A stretch of 50,997 nucleotides of DNA, from IMG/VR virus record IMGVR_UViG_3300024431_000006, positions 1-50,997 of that record; one strand, given 5' to 3'. The notes beneath the pieces are model-generated. The model searched no databases. It was not told the origin of the DNA and worked only from the letters and a program-made list of their open reading frames with translations. This DNA comes from a virus. Of the stretch, positions 32,117 through 40,811 are shown in pieces. The stretch's first letter is position 1, and each line of letters begins with the position of its first letter. Both the position numbers and the translations under genes were made by a program.

Positions 32117-33360
32117 TGACCTTCCGCCCTTCGGTACTCCCCCAGCGGGACGACACGTTCGAGAGGGCCTTCCAGCGCGGGTACAACCTCGTGCTCGGCG
32201 GGCAGGAGCAGCAGCGTGCCCAGCAGGAGCACGAGGCCCGGATGACGGAGTTTGCAGAGCGGGCGGAGCAGCGCGTCTACGACCGCGAGCAGGCCAACCT
32301 CGACCGGCAGTTGAAGCTGGCTGACATCGGTGCGCGTCCGATCCCGGAGGGCTCCACGCCTGCCGACATGACGCTGGCGCGTGCGCTCAAGGAGGGCGGC
32401 GTGTCCGACAGGATCAGCGAGCCCCGATTCGGGATGCAGCCCCAGCCCCAGGGTGCCGTCCAGATGCCGGGGATCCCGGAGGCTGGCATCGAGCCGACCA
32501 CTGGCCCGCAGCCGGAGGCCCAGGGTCGGGAGGTCACCTGGGAGAGTCGCGCCATCATCCCGGAAGGCACGCCCGCGATGCCGGACGACGTTCAGATCCT
32601 GGAGTCAGGGGACCAGAGGTACGCCTTCTCGAACCTCATGAACCAGCGCCTGGCCCAGGAGCGGTCGGACGAGGCTGAGGCACGCATCTCGCCCGACGAG
32701 GCGGCCCTCATCACTGCCTACCGTGCGGACAACGCGGAGCGCACTGAAGGCCAGCCCGACGAGGTCGTGCTCGCCCAGATCGCCCTCGACCAGTACAGCG
32801 AGAGGTACGACCGTGCTGGACCCCGCGAGAGGGGCCCGGACAACGTCGCGGCCCGCCAGCGCGCAGCACGGGTCCTGGAGCAGGTGGACACCGAGATGTT
32901 TAGCAGGTTCGGCTTCGAGGGTCCCCCCGAGGATCCCGAGGATCTCGAACGCTACAACGAGTTGCGTCGTAGGATCACGCAGAGGGTGGAGGACACCATG
33001 ACCGCCGTCGAGGCGGAGACGGGTCCCGAGGATCTCGCGACCATGTCCGAGGATGCACTCGCGGCTGGCTCGCACGCTGTCGATGAGGATCAGATGGAGA
33101 AGTGGTGGGCCAGGGTGCTCGACGACACCGGGGAGGCTCCCTCGATCCGCGATGAGGTCTTGGCCGCGACTGCAAACAACGAGGGGGCCATCCGTCTCAT
33201 CCGCACGTACTTCATCAGCCGTGCAGCCGAGGTGTGGGAGCGCCTCGACTGGGCCGACGCGGGGAACCGTCCGGGCCGTGGGGGCTTCAACTGGCAGAAG
33301 AACATCTTCGACGATGCCAACACGCCGGAGCAGTTTGCAGACGCCATCCTGGGAAGGTGA
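32116..33360 (+). CDS. Internal/ejection protein candidate, 414 aa
   Basis: ATG at 32116 overlaps the previous TAA (TAATG). It is helical and highly charged: FERAFQRGYNLVLGGQEQQRAQQEHEARMTEF is followed by coiled-coil-like REQANLDRQLKLA, then alternating acidic helices. There are no membrane segments. In podoviruses two or three such proteins are packaged and enter the cell first. The assignment rests on order and composition. Confidence 0.7.
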   Translation: MTFRPSVLPQRDDTFERAFQRGYNLVLGGQEQQRAQQEHEARMTEFAERAEQRVYDREQANLDRQLKLADIGARPIPEGSTPADMTLARALKEGGVSDRISEPRFGMQPQPQGAVQMPGIPEAGIEPTTGPQPEAQGREVTWESRAIIPEGTPAMPDDVQILESGDQRYAFSNLMNQRLAQERSDEAEARISPDEAALITAYRADNAERTEGQPDEVVLAQIALDQYSERYDRAGPRERGPDNVAARQRAARVLEQVDTEMFSRFGFEGPPEDPEDLERYNELRRRITQRVEDTMTAVEAETGPEDLATMSEDALAAGSHAVDEDQMEKWWARVLDDTGEAPSIRDEVLAATANNEGAIRLIRTYFISRAAEVWERLDWADAGNRPGRGGFNWQKNIFDDANTPEQFADAILGR

Positions 33361-33363
33361 TGA

Positions 33364-36300
33364 GTGGATCCCGAACTCAGGGCTGAACTAGACGAGCGGG
33401 TAAGGCTCGGCCTCTCGGCGCGCAACTTCCGCGAGGCGCTCTACATGCGTCGTCGGCGGAAGGGGACGAACTTCCTGGCCGACGCCCTCGTGGCCGCTGG
33501 CTCCGGTCCAGCCGCGTTCGTCACGTCCATGGGCGCAGGTGTCGCGGGCGTGGGCCGGATGATGCTCCCGGAGGACTTCGAGCCCGACTGGCTCGTGTCC
33601 ATGCAGCAGGAGCTTGCAGACCAGTCGAGCGAACTCAGCCGGGTGGGGTTCAAGGCGAACAAGCCCCTGGCCTTCATCTCCCGGCTGGGTGCGGAGACGG
33701 CTGGCGTGCTCGGCACCGTGGGCGCGATCACTTCTGCTGGCAAGATCGGGCGGGTTAGCAGACTCGCCGGCCTCGCTCGCCCCGTGGCCCCGAACATCGT
33801 GGGTCGGACGGGCATGGCGACCACCCGCCTGGGGAACATGGTGGCCGGTGTGCCCGCTGCGGGGGTCCAGGCTGCTGGTGGGCCCGAGGCGTCCACCGCA
33901 GCCGCGCTCGCTCACTTCCTCCCCGAGGACTCAGAGGCCCGCGAACGGATCATCGAGGCCATGGAGAACCCGGCCATCCGCATCGCGTCCGAGGTGGGCA
34001 TCGACATCGCACTCGGCGGGGTCATGGAGATCATCGGTGCCCGCATCGCGAGGTCCAGGGCCCGGAGGAAGAAGGGCGACTCGGGCGTGAGTGACGCTGA
34101 GTTCGTGGCCGACCCGCCGAAGTCTCCCGCAGACCTCGCCAGTGAGGGCAAGGGGCGCACGGAGCGTGGAATAGAGAGACGGGCCAGGGGAGAGGTGTTC
34201 GAGGGCGCAGAGCGCCGCGTGGAGCCCGAGAGGCGCATCTCAGAGGTCGATGAGGCAGCGAGGACCATCTCTGAGCAGAAGTCCATCGACAACCTGGTGG
34301 CCGGTGGCATGGAGCGGTCAGACGCTGAGGATCTCATCAGGGTGGGACGGGACATGCCGGAGGGGCCGGTGCCCGCCACCAAGGCCGAGATGGCCAGGGC
34401 CGAGATCGAGGCCCGCAACACGCGGGTCGAGGACATGCCCCTGGAGGGCATCACGGGTCCCAGGGCCGGTGCCCGCAAGGTCGTGCGTGGAGTGCCGAAG
34501 CCGGAGGGGCACCAGGTCCAGTACACGAAGGTGTCGGATGACATCGAGGCGCAGATGGCCTTCGAGGACACCTACGACGAGTTGCTGGCCACTGGCATGG
34601 TCCCGGAGGCGGTGACGAAGACCCACGACGCCCTGCGTGCAGCAGCCAGGGACATGGGCGTGGACGACCTGGCGGGGGCGGCCAAGCGGACGAACCTGGA
34701 CTCGGTCGAGTTGATGGCGCTCCGGGGGAACTTCGTCTCGAACCGGGACAAGATATTCAACGCGAGTGCTCGGATGAGTCAGATCCTCGACGAGGTGGAC
34801 TCGCGCTCCATCGGGACGAAGCGGGCGGAGCAACTCCTCGACGAGGCCGACGAGATCGAACGGTCGATGCTCTTGATGGAGAAGCAGAACGAGTCCTACG
34901 TGGCCGCCTTCGTGCGCGGGGCGTCCGAGGCTGGCCGCACCCTGAACTCGCTCCGGGCGATGTCCACGGCATCAGCGGATCCGTTCTACTGGATGCTGAA
35001 GATGCGGAAGATCAAAGCCATCGCCTCCGGCCATAACATCGGACGCGCTGGGGACACCGCTCTTCTCCGCAACCGGAACCCCATGCCGGACCTCACCCAG
35101 CAGGAGAAGCTCCTCTTCAACGAGGCGCTGGAGAAGATGCAGTCCGGCGACAACCGCGCCATGTCGGACCTGGCGACTTCGCTGTCCGGTGAGGCTGGGA
35201 TCCTCGACAAGATTATTCAGGTCCGCCGCGCCGGCCTGCTAACGGGCGTGAAGACGATGGGCAGGAACATCCTCTCGAACACCGTCGAGGCCATCCTGGA
35301 GGAGGGGCCGGAGCGCGCGATGGCCACGGTCCTCGACCGCTTCGTTGCCCCCTTCGTCTCCGGGGTCAGGAAGGTGCCCCGGACAGTCACCCGACGTGGA
35401 GCCGAGGGCGTGGAGGTGGACGTGGGCGTGGGCACCGAGTTCCGCTCGACGATCTTCACGCCGGTCGCACGAGCGAAGGCCGCGTCCAAGGGAGCGTGGG
35501 AGGGGGCGAAGAAGGCGAAGCGCGTCCTCATCAACGGAGAGGACTTCAGCCAGGGCATGGAAGCGGGCATCGAAGGAGATGTCATCGCGAGGAAGTGGGA
35601 CGAGATCCAGTCCGGCAGGCTGGACCGCGACAGCATGGTGGGCCGTACCGTCTCCTGGATCTTCGACTTGCAGGGCGGTTACGATGCGGTGTACAGGTTC
35701 GCGGCGTTCTGGGGAGCTATCGACGAGCAGGCCCAACTCTTCACCAGGCACCTCCCGGAGAACCGTAGGGCGGCGGCGAAGCAGGCGCTCGTGGACGACC
35801 CGCATCCCGAGATGATCGACGAGGCCGTGCGTCAGTCGGTGGATCGGGTCTTCGCTAACAGGACGAAGATCGCGGAGATGATGTCCGCCCTCGACCGCAC
35901 CTTCTCTTCGTGGAGGCTCGACTCCAGGATCGACCACCGGGTCGCTGGCCACCTGGCCCGCTTCGCCTTCGGCTGGGTCGCGCCGTTCCGCCGGACGCCG
36001 TCGTCTCTGCTAACGCGCTTCTTCATCGAGCGTGGGCCTCTCGGTCCCGTGAACACGGTCCTGAAAGCGAAGAACCTCCGGGTCGCCGGTAACCGCATCC
36101 AGGTGCTGCTTGCAGAGAACGGCAACATCACGATGCGGGACCTGGCGGAGCTTCGGCAACTCCAGAAGGAGTTCGTCACGGCTGGTAGCAGAGCGGCCAC
36201 CGGAGCGGGGGTCATGGCCATGGGTGCGTGGCTCGCGTCCAAGGGCCTCGCCACCGGAGCGATGCCGGCCAGCAACGCGGAGCGCCAGAAGTGGCAGCAG

Positions 36301-37083
36301 CACGGCAAGGTCCCCTACGCCGTCCGCATCGGTGACAACTGGCACTCCCTCACGGGCATGGCTCCGTTCGGCAACCTCCTGGGGTACGGTGCCCAGACCT
36401 TCCAGGACGTGAGCGAGCAGGGTGCGACGGCTGGCTCGATGGCTGCTGCCCAGGGTGCCGGCAGGATGTTCCTGGAGCAGAGCTTCATGCGCGGCATCAA
36501 CGAGATCAACAAGGCGATCATGTCCGGGGGTACGTACTCCGACCGCTTCGTCTCTTCGCAGACCGGGAGCCTGATCCCCACGATCATGTCCGACCTCGCC
36601 ATCCTCTCGGACGGGTACCTCCGGGAGACCGTGGGCGACAACCTGGCGGAGACGGCGGCCTTCGGCATGATGCGCCGGATCCCCGGAGTCTCGCGGATGG
36701 TGCCGGCGAAGCTCGACGTGTTCGGGGAGCGCATCCCGCTCGGAGCCAGCGCCGCCCTCAGTCCCACGGTGCCCCGCGAGATCCCTCAGACGGGCGTAAA
36801 AGCCTCGCTGGCCGAGGCAGACCTCCGTGTCCCCGTGGCCGCCTCCGGTCGTGGCCAGACGCGGGAGGAGCACCGAGAGGAGACGCGCACCCAGGGGCCG
36901 GAGATCGAAGGGGCCGTCGTTCAGTTGTTCAGGAGCGCAGGCTTCAGGCGCTTGGACAACGAGCAGCAGCAGGCGGTTATCGGTAACTTGTCCAGCCGGA
37001 TCCGCCGCTACATGAACGCGAACGATGGGCGGACCAAGTCGTGGGCCAGCGACGTGCGAGCAGCCCTTCAGTCAGTGAGGTAG
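33364..37083 (+). CDS. Very large internal/ejection protein, 1239 aa
   Basis: GTG at 33364, three bases after the previous stop. This is the longest gene. Residues 30-210 have hydrophobic and small-residue helices (FLADALVAAGSGPAAFVTSMGAG, AAGVLGTVGAITSAGKI-like), 210-320 are charged, and 400-620 are helical. A second hydrophobic region lies near 930-1000 (RAATGAGVMAMGAWLASKGLATGAM) and is followed by a glycine- and tyrosine-containing segment. The layout resembles the huge last ejection protein of podoviruses (functional analogue of T7 gp16). No transglycosylase glutamate motif is obvious. Confidence 0.78.
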   Translation: MDPELRAELDERVRLGLSARNFREALYMRRRRKGTNFLADALVAAGSGPAAFVTSMGAGVAGVGRMMLPEDFEPDWLVSMQQELADQSSELSRVGFKANKPLAFISRLGAETAGVLGTVGAITSAGKIGRVSRLAGLARPVAPNIVGRTGMATTRLGNMVAGVPAAGVQAAGGPEASTAAALAHFLPEDSEARERIIEAMENPAIRIASEVGIDIALGGVMEIIGARIARSRARRKKGDSGVSDAEFVADPPKSPADLASEGKGRTERGIERRARGEVFEGAERRVEPERRISEVDEAARTISEQKSIDNLVAGGMERSDAEDLIRVGRDMPEGPVPATKAEMARAEIEARNTRVEDMPLEGITGPRAGARKVVRGVPKPEGHQVQYTKVSDDIEAQMAFEDTYDELLATGMVPEAVTKTHDALRAAARDMGVDDLAGAAKRTNLDSVELMALRGNFVSNRDKIFNASARMSQILDEVDSRSIGTKRAEQLLDEADEIERSMLLMEKQNESYVAAFVRGASEAGRTLNSLRAMSTASADPFYWMLKMRKIKAIASGHNIGRAGDTALLRNRNPMPDLTQQEKLLFNEALEKMQSGDNRAMSDLATSLSGEAGILDKIIQVRRAGLLTGVKTMGRNILSNTVEAILEEGPERAMATVLDRFVAPFVSGVRKVPRTVTRRGAEGVEVDVGVGTEFRSTIFTPVARAKAASKGAWEGAKKAKRVLINGEDFSQGMEAGIEGDVIARKWDEIQSGRLDRDSMVGRTVSWIFDLQGGYDAVYRFAAFWGAIDEQAQLFTRHLPENRRAAAKQALVDDPHPEMIDEAVRQSVDRVFANRTKIAEMMSALDRTFSSWRLDSRIDHRVAGHLARFAFGWVAPFRRTPSSLLTRFFIERGPLGPVNTVLKAKNLRVAGNRIQVLLAENGNITMRDLAELRQLQKEFVTAGSRAATGAGVMAMGAWLASKGLATGAMPASNAERQKWQQHGKVPYAVRIGDNWHSLTGMAPFGNLLGYGAQTFQDVSEQGATAGSMAAAQGAGRMFLEQSFMRGINEINKAIMSGGTYSDRFVSSQTGSLIPTIMSDLAILSDGYLRETVGDNLAETAAFGMMRRIPGVSRMVPAKLDVFGERIPLGASAALSPTVPREIPQTGVKASLAEADLRVPVAASGRGQTREEHREETRTQGPEIEGAVVQLFRSAGFRRLDNEQQQAVIGNLSSRIRRYMNANDGRTKSWASDVRAALQSVR

Positions 37084-37085
37084 TC

Positions 37086-37463
37086 GTGGCGTCTTTCGAG
37101 ACCAGTACGTACTTCAGCACGAGCGAGTTCAAGCACCCCGATAAGATGGACCAGGAGCTTATCGCGAAACTCGACGTGGCCCGCGAGTTCTCCGGGATCC
37201 CGTTCCACATTTCGAGCGACTGGAGAGAGAAGGGCGACGGCAAGTCCCACCACCTGGGGAAGGCCGTTGACATCCGGTGTGAGACCTCAGCCGACCGCAT
37301 CCGCATCGTGGAGGGCCTGCTCCATGCCGAGTTCAAGCGGATCGGCGTGTACTATGCTATCGAGGGCGTCAGGCACAAGGGCGGCCACGTCCACGGTGAC
37401 GTGAACAGCGCCGAGGACGGCTTCCCCCAGGACGTGATGTGGATCGGGAAGAGCCGACACTGA
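37086..37463 (+). CDS. Peptidase M15-type endolysin, 125 aa
   Basis: The GTG at 37086 lies just after the previous stop. Zinc ligands of M15-type D,D/L,D-peptidases are visible: H55 and D62 in SHHLGKAVDI, and H101/H103 in GGHVHGD near the end, with the upstream SSDWRE strand typical of the family (M15_3 group). Such enzymes cut peptide cross-links of peptidoglycan. Length equals a single catalytic domain with no wall-binding domain and no signal peptide, so a holin or similar is needed for release. It closes the virion block next to small membrane genes. Confidence 0.88.
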   Translation: MASFETSTYFSTSEFKHPDKMDQELIAKLDVAREFSGIPFHISSDWREKGDGKSHHLGKAVDIRCETSADRIRIVEGLLHAEFKRIGVYYAIEGVRHKGGHVHGDVNSAEDGFPQDVMWIGKSRH

Positions 37464-37464
37464 G

Positions 37465-37722
37465 GTGGCTCGTGAAAAGAGAATCGCAGCAAAGACATTC
37501 TTTCGCGCACTCTGGAGGGTAGGCAACATGCCGGTGTCAGACATAGCTGGGAAGACGGTCGGCCAGGTGCTGTTCGCCAGTGCCGTGGCGGGAGCGAAGG
37601 AGTGGCTCCAGGTCGAGGGTAACTACGAGCGGCTGAGTCCGGTCGTCGCGGTGGGCATCGAGAACATCGTGGCGTCGTGGGAGGCGGCCAAGGAGGCAGC
37701 AGATGGGCAAGCCGACGCATGA
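37465..37722 (+). CDS. Hypothetical protein, 85 or 64 aa
   Basis: Two starts are possible: GTG at 37465, close to the lysin stop but with no clear ribosome site, and ATG at 37528, which has GGAGGG nine bases upstream and would give 64 residues. Both share one frame. The longer form has a basic, amphipathic N-terminus (REKRIAAKTFFRALWRV). The two-start layout could in principle make two proteins. Remainder is helical with no motif. Confidence 0.65.
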   Translation: MAREKRIAAKTFFRALWRVGNMPVSDIAGKTVGQVLFASAVAGAKEWLQVEGNYERLSPVVAVGIENIVASWEAAKEAADGQADA

Positions 37723-37894
37723 CGGGTGGAAGCCGGGGGATGAACTCCCGGAGCCCGACCCCGATCACTGGACGACGGATCCGCTCTGGAAGCTGAAGGT
37801 CAGGCGGGTCACGAACGTGGTGCGGAGCAACACCGGGAAGCTCCTCGCCCTGGGCCTCATTATCGTGGTCGCCCTGCTAACCTGGCTCACTTAG
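37703..37894 (+). CDS. Tail-anchored membrane protein, 63 aa
   Basis: ATG at 37703 overlaps the previous gene by 20 bases. The first 45 residues are polar with a basic end, and residues 46-63 are one hydrophobic segment (LLALGLIIVVALLTWL). It may help lysis, given the adjacent lysin. Its stop overlaps the stop of the convergent minus-strand gene by eight bases, with no terminator in between. Confidence 0.7.
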   Translation: MGKPTHDGWKPGDELPEPDPDHWTTDPLWKLKVRRVTNVVRSNTGKLLALGLIIVVALLTWLT

Positions 37895-38285
37895 TCGGGA
37901 TCGTATCCAGCACCCTACGCTGCTCCAGGGTGAGTCCGTCTGCTTCCCCGTACTCCGAGAGCACGCGCTCTGCTACCTCGTTGTGCTGGGCCAGGGCCTC
38001 GTCCCAGGTGCAGCAGCGGAACATGTCGCCGTCATCAGGCCCACCGAAGACCATCGTCTCGAAGACGAGCGGGGGCCCATCGTCGCTCCAGCGGTGACAG
38101 AGGCCCAGGAAGACCGTCGAGACCTCGATGGTCTCCTCCCCGTGGGTGGCGTAAGCCTCACGCCTTACGACGCGCCTCCGCGTCGTGCTGGCCGACTCGA
38201 ACCACGGGCCCCAGACCTCCACCGGCACGGGGCCGATCACCTTGTTCAGGTCGTCGAGGATGTACATGCCGGTGTGCATATTCAT
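37887..38285 (-). CDS. Conserved-type phage protein, 132 aa
   Basis: ATG at 38285 overlaps the upstream gene stop (ATGA). The pattern EVSTVFLGLCHRWSDDGPPLVFETMVFGG, then DDGDMFRCCTWDEALAQHNEV, belongs to a small family often seen near phage replication genes, function unknown. It is the last gene of the leftward operon and its 3' end overlaps the convergent rightward gene by eight bases. Confidence 0.8.
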   Translation of the reverse strand: MNMHTGMYILDDLNKVIGPVPVEVWGPWFESASTTRRRVVRREAYATHGEETIEVSTVFLGLCHRWSDDGPPLVFETMVFGGPDDGDMFRCCTWDEALAQHNEVAERVLSEYGEADGLTLEQRRVLDTIPTK

Positions 38286-38743
38286 CGTCGTGCTGGTCCG
38301 TATCTCCAGGGGGCGAGGTACGCCGCGATCAGCAGCCTGGCCGGAAAGAAGTACGCTGGCACCGCACCATCCCTGCCGTTCAGGGTTCTCACGTCGCCCG
38401 TGGGCACGTCCGCCTTGGTGATCCAGAAGAGGCCGTCGTCGTACCCGTAGACGAAGAGTCCTTTGAGCCCGTGCTCACCCTCAGCTTCGGCCATCCAGTC
38501 GTACTTGTCCACCCGACAGAAGACGACCCCTTCCGTCTCGCCGCCCCACACGTAGCTGTCGTGCTTGTTCTTCCGCCCCTTGAACTCGCAGAGCGCCAGC
38601 CGCTCCCCGTCTGCAAACAGGAACGCATCGAAGTGGCTCAACTTGGGGAGATCCTCGTCGAACGTGAGACCGTAGCGTCTGCTGAACGCCCGGAGGCAGA
38701 ACGTCTGCCTCTCCAGGTGGCGTTTGTCGTCGTCGAAGCTCAT
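38282..38743 (-). CDS. PD-(D/E)XK nuclease-like protein, 153 aa
   Basis: The core HFDAFLFADGERLALCEFKGRKN at residues 37-59 has the acidic residue, strand and E-x-K arrangement of restriction-endonuclease-fold nucleases, followed by VDKYDWMAEAE and GLFVYGYDDGLFWI strands. The family usually cuts DNA with magnesium. It lies beside a VRR-NUC gene and the recombination genes, so a role in DNA processing is likely. ATG at 38743 overlaps the TGA at 38742-38740 that would end a frameshifted VRR-NUC product. Confidence 0.75.
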   Translation of the reverse strand: MSFDDDKRHLERQTFCLRAFSRRYGLTFDEDLPKLSHFDAFLFADGERLALCEFKGRKNKHDSYVWGGETEGVVFCRVDKYDWMAEAEGEHGLKGLFVYGYDDGLFWITKADVPTGDVRTLNGRDGAVPAYFFPARLLIAAYLAPWRYGPARR

Positions 38744-39336
38744 CCCAGGAGCCAGTCCACTTCGTCGTCGGTCAGGTCAGCACTCCGATCTTTTTTAGCC
38801 TCTCGAACATCGCCTCCCGGCTCCCCAGGATGTACGTCATCCCGAACGCCTCCACGAGCTTCTGGAAGACCTCCTGCTCCGGCGTCTGCCCGTGACCCAC
38901 CTTCAGCCACTCCTCCCCCTGCTGCCTCTTCACCTCGTGCCACCAGAAAGTCCCGGAGCGAGCGTCGAACACCAGGAGGTCCGCGATCCCCGGCGTCTGC
39001 TTCGTCCTCCGGGGCTGGCTGAAGGTCACCACGCTGCACCCCACCGTCCGGTACGTCTTCCGGCAGTAGCTGTCCTCTGCGTTCTCCAGAGGGGGCTTCT
39101 TCTTCCTTCGGCGGCTGGCCACTCAACTCCTCCAGGTGATCGCGCCTCTCCTTCGGGAGCATGGCGCTGGTTCTCTGCAAAAGCTCATCGGCTCCGAGGT
39201 CCAGGTGGCCAGTGAGCCGCGACCGTGGGGGTAGGCCGTCATGTCGGGCCCACGACTTCTGGATGTCCCGGAGGGTCTCGTCTGGCCCCTCGCCACGGCT
39301 CCGGCGTGTAGGCTTGATCGGTGGCTTCGGGCTCAT
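38740..39336 (-). CDS. Hypothetical protein overlapping the VRR-NUC gene, up to 198 aa
   Basis: ATG at 39336 overlaps the helicase stop (ATGA). The first about 75 residues look like a real protein (PDETLRDIQKSWARHDGLPP, LTGHLDLGADELLQRTSAMLPKERRDHLEELS). No stop occurs before 38740, so the frame runs through the whole VRR-NUC gene in another phase. That inner part is G, A, R, E, D and P rich and looks like a shadow, yet the last 12 codons look coding again. Either a long overlapping gene or a frameshift-linked pair is present. Confidence 0.5.
   Translation of the reverse strand: MSPKPPIKPTRRSRGEGPDETLRDIQKSWARHDGLPPRSRLTGHLDLGADELLQRTSAMLPKERRDHLEELSGQPPKEEEAPSGERRGQLLPEDVPDGGVQRGDLQPAPEDEADAGDRGPPGVRRSLRDFLVARGEEAAGGGVAEGGSRADAGAGGLPEARGGVRDDVHPGEPGGDVREAKKDRSADLTDDEVDWLLG
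38772..39122 (-). CDS. VRR-NUC domain nuclease, 116 aa (127 aa if frameshifted)
   Basis: This is a PD-(D/E)XK nuclease of the VRR-NUC group, which acts on branched DNA in other systems. Catalytic residues are D48 in PGIADLLVFD and E63-x-K65 in WWHEVKRQ, after a basic N-terminus. GTG at 39122 has GGAGG at normal spacing. Near the 3' end the codons CTA AAA AAG form the slippery heptamer A AAA AAG (38796-38790) in the zero frame. A -1 slip would replace the last five residues by 16 residues ending DLTDDEVDWLLG, with the stop overlapping the next ATG. Confidence 0.85.
   Translation of the reverse strand: MASRRRKKKPPLENAEDSYCRKTYRTVGCSVVTFSQPRRTKQTPGIADLLVFDARSGTFWWHEVKRQQGEEWLKVGHGQTPEQEVFQKLVEAFGMTYILGSREAMFERLKKIGVLT
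38790..38796 (-). promoter_or_regulatory. Candidate programmed -1 frameshift site (A AAA AAG)
   Basis: The heptamer is in the correct phase of the VRR-NUC frame (CTA AAA AAG) and is the same one used in E. coli dnaX. A Shine-Dalgarno-like GGGAGG lies about 16 bases upstream (38818-38813). The -1 frame then stays open to 38740. A one-base homopolymer error in this A6 run would look the same. Confidence 0.5.
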
Positions 39337-40229
39337 GGCTTCTTCACCTTTTTCTCACCAGGCCAGGTCCCCTCCTCGTGGGGCTCCTGCTCCCGGCAGC
39401 GGAGGGTGTCGTAGTTCCACTCTATGGGCACCTCACCGTGGGGCCCGTGCCGATTCGTCAGGACGAGCCAGGTGCGTCCGCTCTTCCTCGTCCGCTCGAA
39501 GCGGCTGTGGTCGATCAGCATGATCTGGTCGGCGGTCGCTTCGATAATCATCCCGCCGTGGAGGCCCTGGGGCATCGGGGTGTCGTGGTAGTTCTTGCTG
39601 GTCTCGCGGTTAAACTGTGACAGCGCGATGACCGTCGTCTCCGTCTCACGGGCGAAGGCGTGCAGCCAGTTGGTGGTCTCCCCGACAGCCTGGTTGATCT
39701 TCTTGTCGTCGCCCAGGCTGCAAAGCTGGAGGTAGTCGATCACCAGCCACTCGACCCCGTCCTGCCGCATGTCCTCGACTGCCGCCTGCACCAGCTTCAA
39801 CTCGTACATCCGGTCGTCGTTCACGAGGAAGTTGTGCTCGTTTTGCAGAGGGGCCATGTCCTTCCACACCTTCCTGAAGTGGGCCTCCGTGAAGCCCACC
39901 TTCTCCAGCTTCCAGATCGGGGTGCTCGTCATGATGGAGTAGAGGCGAGCAGCTAACGCGGGGGCCTTCATCTCCAGCGAGATGAACCCGACCGTCTCCC
40001 CCTCCATCATCGCCCTGGCGGCCATCGCCAGAGCCAGGATGCTCTTCCCGAACTTCGGGTTGCCCCCGATAATCGTGAGCCAGCCCTTGGCCAGCCCCAC
40101 TCTGCCACCGTCGTCTCCGCAGCAGCGGTTCCATCCGTCGAAGGGTGTAGGTGTCGCCTGGACGGGTGCGAGTTGTCGTTCCTCGAACGCGGCCCGGAAG
40201 CTCGCGTCCATGATGTTCACGTAGGCCAT
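39333..40229 (-). CDS. DnaB-like replicative helicase, RecA-fold core (298 aa)
   Basis: Walker A is GGNPKFGKS (residues 55-63), Walker B is WLVIDYLQL (161-169, D165), and ALSQFNRE near 205 and LTNRHGPHGEVPIEW near 270 are the usual sensor and arginine-finger region of DnaB/gp4-type hexameric helicases. The N-terminal domain of full DnaB is missing, so this is a core-only phage form. ATG at 40229 has the GAGACGACC motif three bases upstream. The Walker B codons (39717-39737) match the non-coding locus at 5491-5511 exactly. Confidence 0.9.
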   Translation of the reverse strand: MAYVNIMDASFRAAFEERQLAPVQATPTPFDGWNRCCGDDGGRVGLAKGWLTIIGGNPKFGKSILALAMAARAMMEGETVGFISLEMKAPALAARLYSIMTSTPIWKLEKVGFTEAHFRKVWKDMAPLQNEHNFLVNDDRMYELKLVQAAVEDMRQDGVEWLVIDYLQLCSLGDDKKINQAVGETTNWLHAFARETETTVIALSQFNRETSKNYHDTPMPQGLHGGMIIEATADQIMLIDHSRFERTRKSGRTWLVLTNRHGPHGEVPIEWNYDTLRCREQEPHEEGTWPGEKKVKKP

Positions 40230-40232
40230 GTT

Positions 40233-40241
40233 GGTCGTCTC
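40233..40241 (-). promoter_or_regulatory. GAGACGACC leader motif of the helicase gene
   Basis: GAGACGACC ends three bases before ATG 40229, so it also supplies the weak Shine-Dalgarno (GAGAG). Only 12 bases separate the two genes here, so a promoter is unlikely and an RNA-level role fits better. Confidence 0.6.
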
Positions 40242-40811
40242 TCAGAGTCTGCCGATATTCATAGGACTTTTCTTCCTACCCTGCGTTTTCCACGTCTCCA
40301 TGAAGGCGCGGTTGGTGCTCACGAACGTCTTCGCCATCATCACGTACTTGGTACCCACCGCGTCCTCCGCCTCCAGGTACTCGATGTATCGGGCGAGCCC
40401 CTCCATGATCTGCAAATGGGTGTGTCCCTGCCTCAGCCGGGCGGCGTAGCCTGACTTCGCCTCCGCCCACCGCTGGCCGCCGACCCGGTCAGGGTACGCC
40501 TCCTGGAACTCTGCAAACAGAGTGGCTTTCTCGGGTGGGCGACCGTTGCGAGAAACTGTCCCAGACGCGATAGCGCCTGGCAGCAACTCCCCTTGTACCG
40601 CCTGGGTTTCAGGCACGTCGTGGGGTGTCCCACCATTTGGCACGAGGAGCCCTTCCTCCTCAGCCTGCAACTTGAACCTATGGGCCGACGAGCGAGCCCA
40701 CGTCGCACAGGCTGCGAGGTCCGCGCTACTGGCCCCAGGGTTCGCCCGGATCCAGGTGAGCGCCTCCCTCTTGGAGAAGGGCTCCTTCGCCATCTGAGCG
40801 CGTAGGCCCAC
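40242..40811 (-). CDS. Replication protein, probable helicase loader or initiator, 189 aa
   Basis: The start is GTG at 40811, which overlaps the RecT stop (TAGTG). An ATG six codons in is the alternative. The N-terminal 60 residues form a winged-helix-like segment (KREALTWIRANPGASSADLAACATWARSSAHRF). The C-terminus has EFQEAYPDRVGGQRWAEAKSGYAARLRQG and IMEGLARYIEYLEAE, a pattern I know from phage replication proteins located next to helicases. No AAA+ motif. Assignment leans on context. Confidence 0.65.
   Translation of the reverse strand: MGLRAQMAKEPFSKREALTWIRANPGASSADLAACATWARSSAHRFKLQAEEEGLLVPNGGTPHDVPETQAVQGELLPGAIASGTVSRNGRPPEKATLFAEFQEAYPDRVGGQRWAEAKSGYAARLRQGHTHLQIMEGLARYIEYLEAEDAVGTKYVMMAKTFVSTNRAFMETWKTQGRKKSPMNIGRL

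Noticed and set aside
37880-37900. Bidirectional terminator between the convergent operons
   Set aside because: The two stop codons overlap by eight bases and no hairpin with a T-run lies there.
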